From the NCBI GenBank assembly GCA_041913905.1, contig JAYSEK010000005.1, positions 100,483 to 164,482 of the forward strand: a stretch of DNA of 64,000 nucleotides, read 5' to 3'. How positions within the stretch are numbered: the first letter of the stretch is position 1; each line of letters begins with the position of its first letter. Shown here in pieces: positions 1 through 9,761 of this stretch. Origin of the DNA: Roseateles_B sp041913905 (lineage in GTDB: Bacteria > Pseudomonadota > Gammaproteobacteria > Burkholderiales > Burkholderiaceae_C). The translations under genes were made by a program, and so were the position numbers. The notes below the pieces were generated by a model. It did not search any database. It had not been told where the DNA came from and saw nothing but the letters and a program-made list of their open reading frames with translations.

Positions 1-1
1 C

Positions 2-799
2 GGCTATGCACCCCAGCATTTCCGCTGGGAGCAGCGCGGCGCCGTCGGCCTCATCACCCTCAACCGCCCCGAACGCAAGAACCCGCTGACCTTCGATTCC
101 TATGCCGAGCTGCGCGACCTCTTTCGCAACCTCAGCTATGTGGAAGAGATCAAGGCCATCGTCGTGCAGGGCGCGGGTGAGAACTTCTGTTCCGGCGGCG
201 ACGTGCACGAGATCATCGGCCCGCTGACCCAGATGAGCATGCCCGACCTGCTGGCCTTCACCCGCATGACGGGCGACCTGGTCAAGGCGATGCGGGCCTG
301 TCCGCAGCCGGTGTTCGCGGCGATCGACGGCGTGTGTGCCGGCGCCGGCGCCATCATCGCCATGGCCTCGGATTTGCGCGTGGCCACGGCGCGCTCCAAG
401 ACGGCCTTCCTCTTCACCCGCGTCGGCCTCGCAGGCTGCGACATGGGCGCCTGCGCCATCCTGCCGCGCATCGTGGGGCAGGGCCGGGCCTCGGACCTGC
501 TCTACAGCGGGCGCTCCCTCGGTGGGGAAGAAGGCCTGCAGTGGGGCTTCCACAACCGCCTGGTCGAGCCCGACAGCCTGCTGGACAGCACGATGGCCTG
601 GGCCGCGGAGGTCGCCACCGGCCCGAGCTTCGGCCATGCAATGACCAAGCGCATGCTGCACCAGGAATGGAGCATGGGCGTGGATGAAGCCATCGAGGCC
701 GAGGCGCAGGCGCAGGCCATCTGCATGATGACCCAGGACTTCCATCGGGCCTATCACGCCTTCGTTGCAAAACAGCGTCCCGTCTTCGAAGGTGATTGA
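2..799 (+). CDS. Crotonase/enoyl-CoA hydratase family protein (5' partial)
   Basis: The open frame enters from the left edge, so the true start lies outside the window. Crotonase-fold marks are visible: LITLNRPERKNPLT near the start, the oxyanion-hole segments FCSGGDVHEI and CAGAGAIIAMASDLR, and a C-terminal helical region. Aligned by eye with classical enoyl-CoA hydratase, the two catalytic glutamates look absent: GGGCEL is replaced by GAGAII, and the residue after the FGQP segment is Arg. It may therefore catalyse a different crotonase reaction, such as ring-intermediate hydration, isomerisation or hydrolysis. It heads an operon with an acyl-CoA dehydrogenase and an aryl-CoA ligase, which fits beta-oxidation-like processing of an aromatic-derived CoA ester. 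Family assignment is firm; the reaction is inferred. Confidence 0.85.
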   Translation, partial: GYAPQHFRWEQRGAVGLITLNRPERKNPLTFDSYAELRDLFRNLSYVEEIKAIVVQGAGENFCSGGDVHEIIGPLTQMSMPDLLAFTRMTGDLVKAMRACPQPVFAAIDGVCAGAGAIIAMASDLRVATARSKTAFLFTRVGLAGCDMGACAILPRIVGQGRASDLLYSGRSLGGEEGLQWGFHNRLVEPDSLLDSTMAWAAEVATGPSFGHAMTKRMLHQEWSMGVDEAIEAEAQAQAICMMTQDFHRAYHAFVAKQRPVFEGD

Positions 800-804
800 A
801 GGAC

Positions 805-951
805 CACCCCCTACCGGCTTCGCCGGCCCCCTCAAGGGGGCTGAGCCGGGACAGAGGGAGTCCGGTGGACTCCCTCCGCCAGGCGAAGGGCCGGGCCATT
901 GGGCCCGGCGCGGCCTGCAAGGCAGGGCGAGGGCCCGGCGGAGCCGGATCC
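805..951. repeat. Extragenic repeat block, copy A
   Basis: This gap between the crotonase and acyl-CoA dehydrogenase genes begins with a C-run followed by TACCGGCTTCGCCGGCC (807-828), contains several short hairpins, and ends with GGCCCGGCGGAGCCGGATCC at 932-951. The same two boundary motifs recur in the gap at 5105-5250, the second one identical over 20 bases. It looks like a dispersed extragenic element. No open frame with coding character is seen. Confidence 0.6.
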
Positions 952-993
952 TCGGCCTCCGCGCGGTGGTGTGAGTGATGCAAAGGATGAGTG

Positions 994-2166
<1,173 letters not shown>

Positions 2167-2231
2167 CCCGCCCCGCCAAAGCCAGCCCACGATTGACGGA
2201 CGACCATACAAAGACTACGAGGAGACCGTCC

Positions 2232-3842
2232 ATGCATCGCAGTGCCCATATCGACACCTTCGCCCGGGATCGTCTGCCGCCTCCCGAGCAATGGCCCGAG
2301 CTCCTGTTCGAGCTGCCGATGCTGCAGTTCCCCGAGCGCCTCAATTGCGCCAGCGAGCTGCTGGATGCCTGGGTGGCCCGCGGCCAGGGGGACAGGTCTT
2401 GCCTGACCGGCACCCGGCACCACTGGACCTACGCCCAGCTGCAGGCCGAGGCCAACCGCATCGCCCATGTGCTGGTGCAGGACATGGGCGTGCTGCCCGG
2501 CAACCGGGTGCTGCTGCGCGGCGGCAATTCGCCCATGCTGGCGGCCTGCTGGTTCGCCGTCCAGAAGGCGGGGGCCATCGCCGTGGCCACCATGCCCTTG
2601 CTGCGGGCCAAGGAGTTGGGTCAGATCATCGCCAAGGCCCAGGTGAGTCACGCGCTTTGCGATGCCGCCCTTGGCGAGGAGCTGGCCCGCGCGCAGGCCG
2701 ATCATCCGGTGCTGCAGCGCACGCTGCACTATCACTCGGAAGCCGCGGACGGTCTGGAGGCGCTGGCCGCCGGCAAGCCGGCGCAGTTCCCGAACGTGGA
2801 CACCGCCTCGGACGACGTCTGCCTGATCGCCTTCACCTCCGGCACCACCGGCCAGCCCAAGGGCACGATGCACTTCCACCGGGACGTGATGGCCATCTGC
2901 CACTGCTGGCCACCGCATTGCCTGAAGGCGACGGCGGATGACGTGTTCATCGGCTCGCCGCCGCTGGCCTTCACCTTCGGGCTGGGCGGTCTGCTGCTCT
3001 TTCCCATGAGCGTGGGCGCCTCCAGCGTGCTGCTGGAAAAGGCCACGCCGGACGTGCTGCTGGGTGCCATCGCGCAGCACCGGGCCACCGTCTGCTTCAC
3101 CGCGCCGACCAGCTACCGGGCCATGGCGGCTCAGGTGCCGCAGCATGAGCTGTCTTCGCTGCGCAAGTGCGTCAGCGCCGGCGAGGCGCTGCCCGCGGCC
3201 ACGCGGACCTTGTGGAAGGAGGCGACCGGCATCGAGCTGATCGACGGCATCGGCGCCACCGAGATGCTGCACATCTTCATCTCGCACGACGAGTCCAACG
3301 CCCGGCCCGGCGCCACCGGCCGCGTGGTGCCGGGCTACCAGGCCTGTGTGCTGGACGAAGAGGGCCAGGTCTTGCCTCCCGGGTCCATCGGCCGCCTGGC
3401 GGTGAAGGGCCCCACGGGCTGCCGCTATCTGGAAGACGAACGCCAGCGCAATTACGTGCTCAAGGGCTGGAACCTCACCGGTGACGCTTATCTGCAGGAC
3501 GCCGACGGCTATTTCGTCTACCAGGCCCGCACCGACGACATGATCATCTCCGGCGGTTACAACATCGCCGGCCCCGAGGTGGAGTCCGCCCTGCTGGCCC
3601 ACCCGGCGGTGGCCGAGTGCGGCGTGATCGGCCAGCCGGACGAGGAGCGCGGCCAGATCGTCAAGGCATTCGTGGTGCTGCGCCCCGGGCACGAGCCCGG
3701 GCCGGCGCTGGTGCGGGAGTTGCAGGATTACGTCAAGGCGACGATCGCGCCCTACAAGTACCCCCGTGCGATAGAGTTCCTGCCCAGCCTGCCGCGCACC
3801 GAGACCGGCAAACTGCAGCGCTTCAAGCTGCGCCAGCCCTGA
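2232..3842 (+). CDS. Aryl-CoA ligase, benzoate/2-aminobenzoate-CoA ligase family
   Basis: This 536-residue member of the ANL superfamily activates a carboxylic acid with ATP to an acyl-adenylate and then to the CoA thioester. Visible motifs are the P-loop TSGTTGQPKG, the GATEMLHIF segment (A5-like), NLTGDAY (A7), the hinge DDMIISGGYNIAG and the C-terminal catalytic lysine region TETGKLQR. Overall pattern and length resemble 2-aminobenzoate-CoA ligases (EC 6.2.1.32) and benzoate-CoA ligases. An AGGAGA box precedes the ATG. Its place before a solute importer and next to beta-oxidation-type enzymes suggests it traps an imported aromatic acid. 2-Aminobenzoate is the leading candidate because a RidA imine deaminase ends the operon. 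Confidence 0.88.
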   Translation: MHRSAHIDTFARDRLPPPEQWPELLFELPMLQFPERLNCASELLDAWVARGQGDRSCLTGTRHHWTYAQLQAEANRIAHVLVQDMGVLPGNRVLLRGGNSPMLAACWFAVQKAGAIAVATMPLLRAKELGQIIAKAQVSHALCDAALGEELARAQADHPVLQRTLHYHSEAADGLEALAAGKPAQFPNVDTASDDVCLIAFTSGTTGQPKGTMHFHRDVMAICHCWPPHCLKATADDVFIGSPPLAFTFGLGGLLLFPMSVGASSVLLEKATPDVLLGAIAQHRATVCFTAPTSYRAMAAQVPQHELSSLRKCVSAGEALPAATRTLWKEATGIELIDGIGATEMLHIFISHDESNARPGATGRVVPGYQACVLDEEGQVLPPGSIGRLAVKGPTGCRYLEDERQRNYVLKGWNLTGDAYLQDADGYFVYQARTDDMIISGGYNIAGPEVESALLAHPAVAECGVIGQPDEERGQIVKAFVVLRPGHEPGPALVRELQDYVKATIAPYKYPRAIEFLPSLPRTETGKLQRFKLRQP

Positions 3843-3898
3843 GCCGCCAAGGCCACGTCCTCGCCTTTCCTGCCCCCATTGACCGGATGGAGACCCGC

Positions 3899-5104
3899 AT
3901 GAGCCTTCCCCGCCTGTTCCGCAAGCAAGACCTGACCCCCGTGCTCGCCGCCCTGGCGCTGACGTTGCCGCCGCTGGCCGCGACACCCGCGCTGGCCGCT
4001 GACAAGATCAAGGTGGGCATGCTCAGCACCTTGTCCGGCGCCGGCGCCGGCCTGGGCGTGGACATCCGCGACGGCTTCAACCTCGCGCTCAAGCACAAGG
4101 GCGGCAAGCTGGGCGGCCTTCCGGCAGAGGTGGTGATCGCTGACGATCAGCAGAACCCCGACGTCGCCAAGCAGGCCACCGACCGCCTGCTCAAGCGCGA
4201 CAAGGTGGACGTGATGACCGGTGTGGTGTTCTCCAACATCATGCTGGCCGTGGGGCCGGGCATCTTCGACAGCAAGACGCCGTATGTGTCCGCCAACGCG
4301 GGTCCGTCGCAGTATGCCGGCGAGCAGTGCAACCCCTACTTCTTCAACGTGGCCTGGCAGAACGACAACCTGCACGAGGCCGTCGGCAAGGTGGTGACGG
4401 ACAAGGGCTTCAAGAAGGTGGTGCTGATCGCCCCCAACTACCCGGCCGGCAAGGACGCCATCACCGGCTTCAAGCGCTTCTACAAGGGCGCCGTGGCCGA
4501 AGAGATCTACACCAAGCTGGGCCAGCTGGACTATGCCGCCGAGCTGGCCCAGGCGCGCGCGGCCAAGCCGGATGCCCTGTACATCTTCCTGCCCGGCGGC
4601 ATGGGCATCAACTTCATCAAGCAGTTCGTGGGGGCCGGCCTCTCGCGCGACATCACGCTCTTCGGCCCCGGCTTCTCGGCCGACGAGGACGTGATCAAGG
4701 CCGTGGGCGAGCCCATGCTGGGCATGTTCAACAGCTCGCACTGGGCCCATGACATGGACAACGCCGCGAACAAGCAGTTCGTGGCCGATTTCCAGAAGGA
4801 GTACGGCCGGCTGCCTTCGCTCTATGCTAGCCAGGGCTATGACGCCGCGATGCTGATCGATGGTGCAGTGGCCGATGTGAAGGGCCGGGTCGAGGACAAG
4901 GCCGCCTGGCTCAAGGCGCTGAAGGCGGCACACTTCACCTCGGTGCGGGGCCCCTTCAAGTTCAACAACAACCAGTACCCCGTCCAGGACTACTACCTGC
5001 GCATCATCGGCAAGGACGCCCAGGGCCGGGTCACCAACAAGACCCTGGGCAAGATCTTCAGCCAGCACGCAGACGCCTACGCGCCGCTCTGCAAGATGAA
5101 ATGA
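3899..5104 (+). CDS. ABC transporter substrate-binding protein, LivK-like
   Basis: This 401-residue periplasmic binding protein (type 1 fold, Peripla_BP_6-like) has a signal peptide ending near residue 28 (ATPALAAD). The mature part starts KIKVGMLSTLSGAGAGLGVDIRDG, typical of branched-chain amino acid and aromatic-acid receptors. The ATG at 3899 is chosen over an in-frame upstream ATG because a GGAG box sits six bases before it. The gene lies between the aryl-CoA ligase and livH, so it probably delivers the ligase substrate, an aromatic carboxylate, to the permease. A perfect copy of the dispersed motif GCAAGACCTGACCCC lies within the signal-peptide codons (3925-3939). Confidence 0.9.
   Translation: MSLPRLFRKQDLTPVLAALALTLPPLAATPALAADKIKVGMLSTLSGAGAGLGVDIRDGFNLALKHKGGKLGGLPAEVVIADDQQNPDVAKQATDRLLKRDKVDVMTGVVFSNIMLAVGPGIFDSKTPYVSANAGPSQYAGEQCNPYFFNVAWQNDNLHEAVGKVVTDKGFKKVVLIAPNYPAGKDAITGFKRFYKGAVAEEIYTKLGQLDYAAELAQARAAKPDALYIFLPGGMGINFIKQFVGAGLSRDITLFGPGFSADEDVIKAVGEPMLGMFNSSHWAHDMDNAANKQFVADFQKEYGRLPSLYASQGYDAAMLIDGAVADVKGRVEDKAAWLKALKAAHFTSVRGPFKFNNNQYPVQDYYLRIIGKDAQGRVTNKTLGKIFSQHADAYAPLCKMK
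3925..3939 (-). repeat. Dispersed motif GGGGTCAGGTCTTGC, perfect copy
   Basis: This is a perfect reverse-strand copy inside the binding-protein gene, encoding KQDLTPV on the plus strand. It is one of 16 copies of the CAGGTCTTG core in the window. Confidence 0.7.
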
Positions 5105-5250
5105 CCCCCCCTACCGGCTGCGCCGGCCTTGCAGGCCGCGCCAGGCCAGAGGCCTGGCCCTTCGGTAGGAACAAACGCAAAGGCGTTTGTGTCCGACCTC
5201 AGCCCTCAGGGGGGCGTGAGCGACGGCCCGGCGGAGCCGGATCCGCGCTC
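5105..5250. repeat. Extragenic repeat block, copy B
   Basis: The gap from 5105 to 5360 before livH carries the same boundary motifs as copy A: CCCCCTACCGGCTGCGCCGGCC-like sequence at 5107-5128 (one mismatch) and GGCCCGGCGGAGCCGGATCC at 5225-5244 (identical). Between them is a perfect hairpin, ACAAACGC at 5171-5178 and GCGTTTGT at 5183-5190 around AAAG. Transcription of the liv genes must pass through it, so it could modulate expression between the binding protein and the permeases. The rest of the gap, to 5360, shows no gene. Confidence 0.6.
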
Positions 5251-5360
5251 CCCGTTGGAAGGGTCACCCCGCACCTGGCGGTGGGGGCTCCATGGTGGAG
5301 CGGCGCGAGAGGTGGCGGCGCTTTCCGCTTGAGCATTCGATGTGAGTACTACGACCTGTC

Positions 5361-6281
5361 ATGGATCTCGTTCTTGTTGCTGAGCAGTTGCTGAACGGCC
5401 TGCAGTTCGGCCTGATGCTGTTCCTGCTGGCGGCCGGGCTGACGCTGGTGTTCGGGATCATGGACATGATCAACCTGGCCCATGGCTCGCTGTACATGGT
5501 CGGCGCCTACCTGGCAGCGGCCGTGGGCGGCGCCACGGGCAGCTTCGTGCTGGGTCTGCTGGCCGCGGTGGCGGGCACGGCGGTGCTGGGCATGCTGCTC
5601 GAACTGAGCCTGTTGCGGCGGCTCTACCAGCGCGACCATCTCTCGCAGGTGCTGGCCACCTTCGCGCTGATCCTGATGATCAACGAGGGTGTGCGCATGG
5701 TCTGGGGCGAGCAGCCGCTGATGCTGAACACGCCGGCCGCGCTGTCAGGGCCGGTCGAATTGCTGCCGGGCCTGTTCTACCCGGCCTACCGGCTGCTGAT
5801 CATCGGCGTGGGCCTGGGGGTCGCACTGGGTCTGTGGTGGGGCGTCACGCGGACCCGCGTGGGCATGTGGGTGCGGGCGGGCGCCTCCAACCGCGCCATG
5901 GCCCAGGCCCTGGGGGTGGACATCCGCCGGCTCTTCACCCTGGTGTTCGGCCTTGGTGCCGCCTTGTGCGCGCTGGCGGGCGGGTTGCTCGGGCCGCTGC
6001 TGGCGGTGCAGGTGGGCATGGGCGAGAGCATCCTGATCCTGGCCTTCGTGGTGATCGTGATCGGCGGCATCGGTTCCATCCGCGGTGCGCTGATCGGCTC
6101 GCTGCTGGTCGGGCTGGTGGACACGGCCAGCCGCACGCTGCTGCCCGTGCTGCTGCGGGCCCTGGCCTCGCCCGAGCTGGCGTCCAGCCTGGGGCCGGCG
6201 CTGGCGTCCATCCTGATCTATGTGTTGATGGCCGCGGTGCTCTTCTGGCGCCCGCAAGGTCTTTTTCCCGCCAGGCACTGA
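5361..6281 (+). CDS. livH: Branched-chain-type ABC permease LivH
   Basis: This 306-residue inner-membrane permease has about eight hydrophobic segments and the LivH hallmarks GLTLVFGIMDMINLAHGSLYM near the N-terminus and VIVIGGIGSIRGALIGSLLVGL in the EAA-like region. It forms the translocation channel with LivM. The start ATG at 5361 has only a weak upstream ribosome site, following the repeat-filled gap. The stop codon is immediately followed by the livM ATG with no spacer, indicating coupled translation. Substrate is inferred from neighbours to be an aromatic acid rather than leucine. Confidence 0.92.
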   Translation: MDLVLVAEQLLNGLQFGLMLFLLAAGLTLVFGIMDMINLAHGSLYMVGAYLAAAVGGATGSFVLGLLAAVAGTAVLGMLLELSLLRRLYQRDHLSQVLATFALILMINEGVRMVWGEQPLMLNTPAALSGPVELLPGLFYPAYRLLIIGVGLGVALGLWWGVTRTRVGMWVRAGASNRAMAQALGVDIRRLFTLVFGLGAALCALAGGLLGPLLAVQVGMGESILILAFVVIVIGGIGSIRGALIGSLLVGLVDTASRTLLPVLLRALASPELASSLGPALASILIYVLMAAVLFWRPQGLFPARH

Positions 6282-7298
6282 ATGAAAGCTTCCACCGTTT
6301 CCTCTGCCGCACCGCTGCGGCTGGACCATCCCGGCATCGGCTTGTGGGGTCAGGTCTTGCTGCTGGCCGCGTTGGCGGCGCTGCCCTGGCTGCTGCAGCT
6401 CATGGGCCTGGAGTTCTACACCGTGGTCGCGACCCGCGTGCTGATCTTCGCCATCGCTGCCAGCAGCCTCAACCTGATCCTGGGCTTCGGCGGCCTGGTC
6501 AGCTTCGGCCATGCGGCCTTCATGGGCCTGGGCGGCTACACCATCGGCGCGCTGATGAACGGTGGTGGCCTGGGGCAGCAGGCCCTGCTGGCCTGGCCGC
6601 TGGCGATGGCCGTGAGCGCTTGTGCATCCTGGCTGGTGGCGCTGGTGGCGCTGCGCACGCGGGGCGTCTACTTCATCATGATCACGCTGGCCTTTGCGCA
6701 GATGTTCTATTACCTGGCTGTGTCGATCCGGGCACTGGGGGGCGATGATGGCCTGCCGCTGGCGCAACGCTCGCTGCTGCCTGGCGTGGACCTGAAGGAC
6801 GACAAGAGCTTCTATCTCGTCGTACTGGCCTGCTTTGCCTTGGGCATGGCCGCGCTGCAGCGCCTGCTCAATTCACCCTTTGGCCTGCTGCTGCAAGGCG
6901 TGCGTGAAAACGAAAGCCGTATGCGGGCCCTGGGCGCACCGGTGTTTGGCCTGCAGTGCGCGGCCTTCGTGCTGGCCGGCGCGATGGCAGGCCTGGCGGG
7001 CGCACTGCTGGCCAACCTCAACGGCCTGGTCAGCCCGCAGATGCTGCACTGGGCCCAGTCCGGCCAGCTGATGGTGATGGTGATCCTGGGCGGCGCAGGA
7101 GCGCTTTGGGGCGGTCCCTTGGGCGCGGCGGTGTTTCTGCTTCTGGAGGAAATCCTGTCGGCCTACACGCTGCATTGGCAGCTGGCGCTGGGCGCCTTGC
7201 TGCTGGCGGTGGTGATGCTGGCGCCGCAGGGCCTGGCGGGTCTGATGGCGGGCCTGCGCGAACGGCGCCTGCCGGGCGGGGAGGGCAACCATGGCTGA
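6282..7298 (+). CDS. livM: Branched-chain-type ABC permease LivM
   Basis: This 338-residue second membrane subunit has around ten hydrophobic segments. It contains the LivM signature ASSLNLILGFGGLVSFGHAAF and a cytoplasmic-loop segment ILGGAGALWGGPLGA that contacts the ATPases. It starts directly after livH and overlaps livG by eight bases. A perfect copy of the dispersed motif (6346-6360) lies near its 5' end, encoding GQVLLLA. Confidence 0.92.
   Translation: MKASTVSSAAPLRLDHPGIGLWGQVLLLAALAALPWLLQLMGLEFYTVVATRVLIFAIAASSLNLILGFGGLVSFGHAAFMGLGGYTIGALMNGGGLGQQALLAWPLAMAVSACASWLVALVALRTRGVYFIMITLAFAQMFYYLAVSIRALGGDDGLPLAQRSLLPGVDLKDDKSFYLVVLACFALGMAALQRLLNSPFGLLLQGVRENESRMRALGAPVFGLQCAAFVLAGAMAGLAGALLANLNGLVSPQMLHWAQSGQLMVMVILGGAGALWGGPLGAAVFLLLEEILSAYTLHWQLALGALLLAVVMLAPQGLAGLMAGLRERRLPGGEGNHG
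6346..6360 (+). repeat. Dispersed motif GGGGTCAGGTCTTGC, perfect copy
   Basis: This perfect forward copy lies within livM, read in a different frame (WGQVLL) from the copy in the binding-protein gene. Confidence 0.7.
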
Positions 7299-8055
7299 GC
7301 TCCTGCGCGTGGAGTCCCTGGTCAAGCGCTTCGGCGCCCTGCGGGCCACGGACGAGGCCAGCTTCCAGGTGATGGAAGGCGAGGTCCACGCCCTCATCGG
7401 CCCCAATGGCGCGGGCAAGACCACGCTGATTCACCAGATCGCCGGCAGCCTGCGGCCCGATGGCGGCAGCATTCATTTCCGGGGGCAAGACCTGGCCCCC
7501 TTCGACATGGCCGCCCGCGTGCAGGCCGGGCTGGTGCGCAGCCATCAGATCACCAGCATCTTTCCCCGCTGCAGCGTGCTGGACAATCTCGTGCTGGCCG
7601 TCCAGACCCGCCGCGGCGGTGCCCGGCAGTGGTGGCAGGCCCGCAGGGCGCAGATCGTCGTGATGTCCGAGGCCGAGGCCCTGGCGCAGAAGGTGGGCTT
7701 GAGCTCACAGCTGGACCGCGCGGCAGGCAGCCTGTCGCATGCCGAGCAGCGCCAGCTGGAGATCGGCCTGGCGCTGGCGGCCAAGCCGCGCTTGCTGCTG
7801 CTGGACGAACCCATGGCGGGCATGGGGCCGGATGAATCGGAGCGCATGCTGGAGCTGCTGCAGCTGCTGCGCCTGAACATGACCCTGTTGCTGGTCGAGC
7901 ATGACATGGACGCCGTCTTCCGCCTGGCCACGCGCATCTCGGTGCTGGTGGGCGGGCGCGTGATCGCCACCGGCTCGCCCGAGCACATCCGCGCGCATGC
8001 CGGGGTGCGTGAGGCCTATCTGGGGGATGAGATGCCGGCGGAGGTGAGCGCATGA
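7291..8055 (+). CDS. livG: ABC transporter ATP-binding protein LivG
   Basis: This 254-residue ATPase has Walker A GPNGAGKTT near residue 38 and Walker B LLLLDEPMAGMG. The signature loop reads LSHAEQRQLEIG, slightly different from LSGGQ as is common in LivG proteins. The H-loop is EHDMD. It energises the LivHM channel. It overlaps livM by eight bases and livF by four (ATGA), so all four transporter subunits are translationally linked. Confidence 0.92.
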   Translation: MAELLRVESLVKRFGALRATDEASFQVMEGEVHALIGPNGAGKTTLIHQIAGSLRPDGGSIHFRGQDLAPFDMAARVQAGLVRSHQITSIFPRCSVLDNLVLAVQTRRGGARQWWQARRAQIVVMSEAEALAQKVGLSSQLDRAAGSLSHAEQRQLEIGLALAAKPRLLLLDEPMAGMGPDESERMLELLQLLRLNMTLLLVEHDMDAVFRLATRISVLVGGRVIATGSPEHIRAHAGVREAYLGDEMPAEVSA

Positions 8056-8765
8056 GCGAGGCGGTGCTGGAAGTCCGCGGCCTGGAAGCCGCCTACGCCC
8101 GCAGCCCCGTGCTCTTCGGCCTGGACCTGGACGTGCGCCAGGGCGAGGTCCGATCCCTGCTGGGTCGCAACGGCATGGGCAAGAGCAGCCTGATCAAGTG
8201 CCTGGTCGGCTGGCTCAAGCCCAGCGCGGGCCGCATCCGGCTTTGCGGCGAGGACGTCACCGGCTGGTCGCCCGAGCGCATCGCCCGGCAAGGTCTGGCC
8301 CTGGTGCCCGAGGGGCGGCAGATCTTTCCGAATCTCAGCGTCGAGGAAAACCTGGTGGCCTTTGCCGCCAACCGCCGCGGGCTGAGCGCGCCCTGGACGC
8401 TGGCCCGCGTCTACGAGGCCTTTCCGCGCCTGGCCGAGCGGCGCCATCATGGCGGCGCCCAGCTCTCGGGCGGCGAACAGCAGCTGCTGGCCATCGCACG
8501 CGCGCTGATGACCAACCCGCAATTGCTGATCCTGGACGAGGCCACCGAAGGCCTGGCGCCGCTGGTGCGCGAGGAGATCTGGCGCGTGCTGAACGACTTG
8601 CGGGTGCAGGGGCAGACCATCCTCGTGGTGGACAAATACGTGCAGCGCCTGCTGCGCCTGGGCGATGCGCACTACATCATGGAGCGAGGTCGCGTGGCCT
8701 GGCAGGGCGACTCCGCTGCGCTGGAGGCCGATCCGGCCTTGTGGCAGCGCTACCTTGGCGTATGA
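8052..8765 (+). CDS. livF: ABC transporter ATP-binding protein LivF
   Basis: This 237-residue second ATPase of the importer has Walker A GRNGMGKSS, signature LSGGEQQLLAIARAL and Walker B LLILDEATEGLAP. The usual H-loop histidine is not obvious: the segment reads ILVVDKYVQRLL where LivF proteins often have VEQN-type residues. The gene ends 13 bases before the thioesterase start, with the sequence AGGAGGAGCGG between them serving as ribosome site. Confidence 0.92.
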   Translation: MSEAVLEVRGLEAAYARSPVLFGLDLDVRQGEVRSLLGRNGMGKSSLIKCLVGWLKPSAGRIRLCGEDVTGWSPERIARQGLALVPEGRQIFPNLSVEENLVAFAANRRGLSAPWTLARVYEAFPRLAERRHHGGAQLSGGEQQLLAIARALMTNPQLLILDEATEGLAPLVREEIWRVLNDLRVQGQTILVVDKYVQRLLRLGDAHYIMERGRVAWQGDSAALEADPALWQRYLGV

Positions 8766-8778
8766 GGAGGAGCGGACG

Positions 8779-9237
8779 ATGACTGATAGCCCTGCGCCCC
8801 GTTTTGTCTACGAACGCGAAGAGCGCGTGCGCTTCGGCCACTGCGATCCGGCCGGCATCGTGTTCTACCCGCGCTATTTCGAGATGCTCAATGCGCTGGT
8901 GGAGGACTTCTTCACCTTTGGCCTGGGCATCCCCTTTGATCAACTGCTCGGCGTGCGCCGCGTGGGCCTGCCCACGGCGAAGCTGGAGACGGGCTTCGAG
9001 CGCATCAGCCGCATGGGCGACGTGCTGACGCAGCGCGTCGCTGTCGAGCACATCGGGCGCAGTTCGCTGCGCCTCTTGCACCACTACGAGGGCCCGGACG
9101 GACGCCGGGCCTGGTTTCGCCAGTGGCTGGTCTGCACGTCGCTGGAGACGCACCGCCCCCAGCCGCTGCCCGATGACATTCGCAGCGCCTTGCTCGCCTT
9201 GGGCGGGCTGGGCGGCCTGCAGGAAAGCACCCCATGA
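8779..9237 (+). CDS. Acyl-CoA thioesterase, 4-hydroxybenzoyl-CoA thioesterase family
   Basis: This 152-residue hot-dog protein has the 4HBT active-site motif FGHCDPAGIVFYPRYFEMLNALVEDFF, with the catalytic aspartate in CDPAG, as in the Pseudomonas-type 4-hydroxybenzoyl-CoA thioesterase. It probably hydrolyses an aryl- or ring-derived CoA ester, either as a pathway step or to recycle CoA when intermediates stall. A strong AGGAGG precedes the ATG. The stop overlaps the RidA start (ATGA), so the two are likely co-translated. Confidence 0.87.
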   Translation: MTDSPAPRFVYEREERVRFGHCDPAGIVFYPRYFEMLNALVEDFFTFGLGIPFDQLLGVRRVGLPTAKLETGFERISRMGDVLTQRVAVEHIGRSSLRLLHHYEGPDGRRAWFRQWLVCTSLETHRPQPLPDDIRSALLALGGLGGLQESTP

Positions 9238-9641
9238 CGACAACGCACAAGACGCTTCTCCAACCCGCCGGCTGGGCCGCGCCCAAGGGCTATGCCAACG
9301 GTGTGGCTGCCACGGGCCGCCAGATCTTCGTGGCCGGCCAGATCGGCTGGAACGCGCAGTGCCAGTTCGAAAGCGACGACTTCGTCGCCCAGGTCCGCCA
9401 GGCCCTGCTGAACATCAAGGCGGTGCTGGCCGAAGGTGGCGCCGGGCCGGAACACATCTGCCGCATGACCTGGTATGTGCTGGACAAGCGCGAATACCTC
9501 GCTCGCGGCCGCGAAGTGGGCCAGGTCTACCGCGAGGTGCTGGGCCGCGAGTACGGCGTGGCCATGAGCGCGGTGCAGGTGGCGGCGCTGATGGAGGACC
9601 GGGCGAAGGTGGAGATCGAGGTGACGGCGGTGGTGGGGTGA
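9234..9641 (+). CDS. RidA family enamine/imine deaminase
   Basis: This 135-residue protein matches the RidA/YjgF fold: PKGYANGVAATGRQIFVAGQIGWN at the front, a central RQALLNIKAVLAEGGAGPEHICRMTWYV and a C-terminal EDRAKVEIEVTAVV. The arginine that binds carboxylates in canonical RidA proteins sits in an ICRMTWYV context here. Family members hydrolyse reactive enamines/imines to ketones and ammonia. As the last gene of an aryl-CoA operon, overlapping the thioesterase by four bases, it may remove the amino group from an aminated ring-CoA intermediate. That specific role is inferred. Confidence 0.88.
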   Translation: MTTTHKTLLQPAGWAAPKGYANGVAATGRQIFVAGQIGWNAQCQFESDDFVAQVRQALLNIKAVLAEGGAGPEHICRMTWYVLDKREYLARGREVGQVYREVLGREYGVAMSAVQVAALMEDRAKVEIEVTAVVG

Positions 9642-9761
9642 GGCTGCCTTCGGCCTGACGATCGTTCGACATCCTTCTCATGCCCGGCGCTGCGACGCCC
9701 ACGGCGAGGAAGGCGAGCGGCGCGCAGGTCGCTCGCTGACTCCATACGCCATCCCGCAGGC

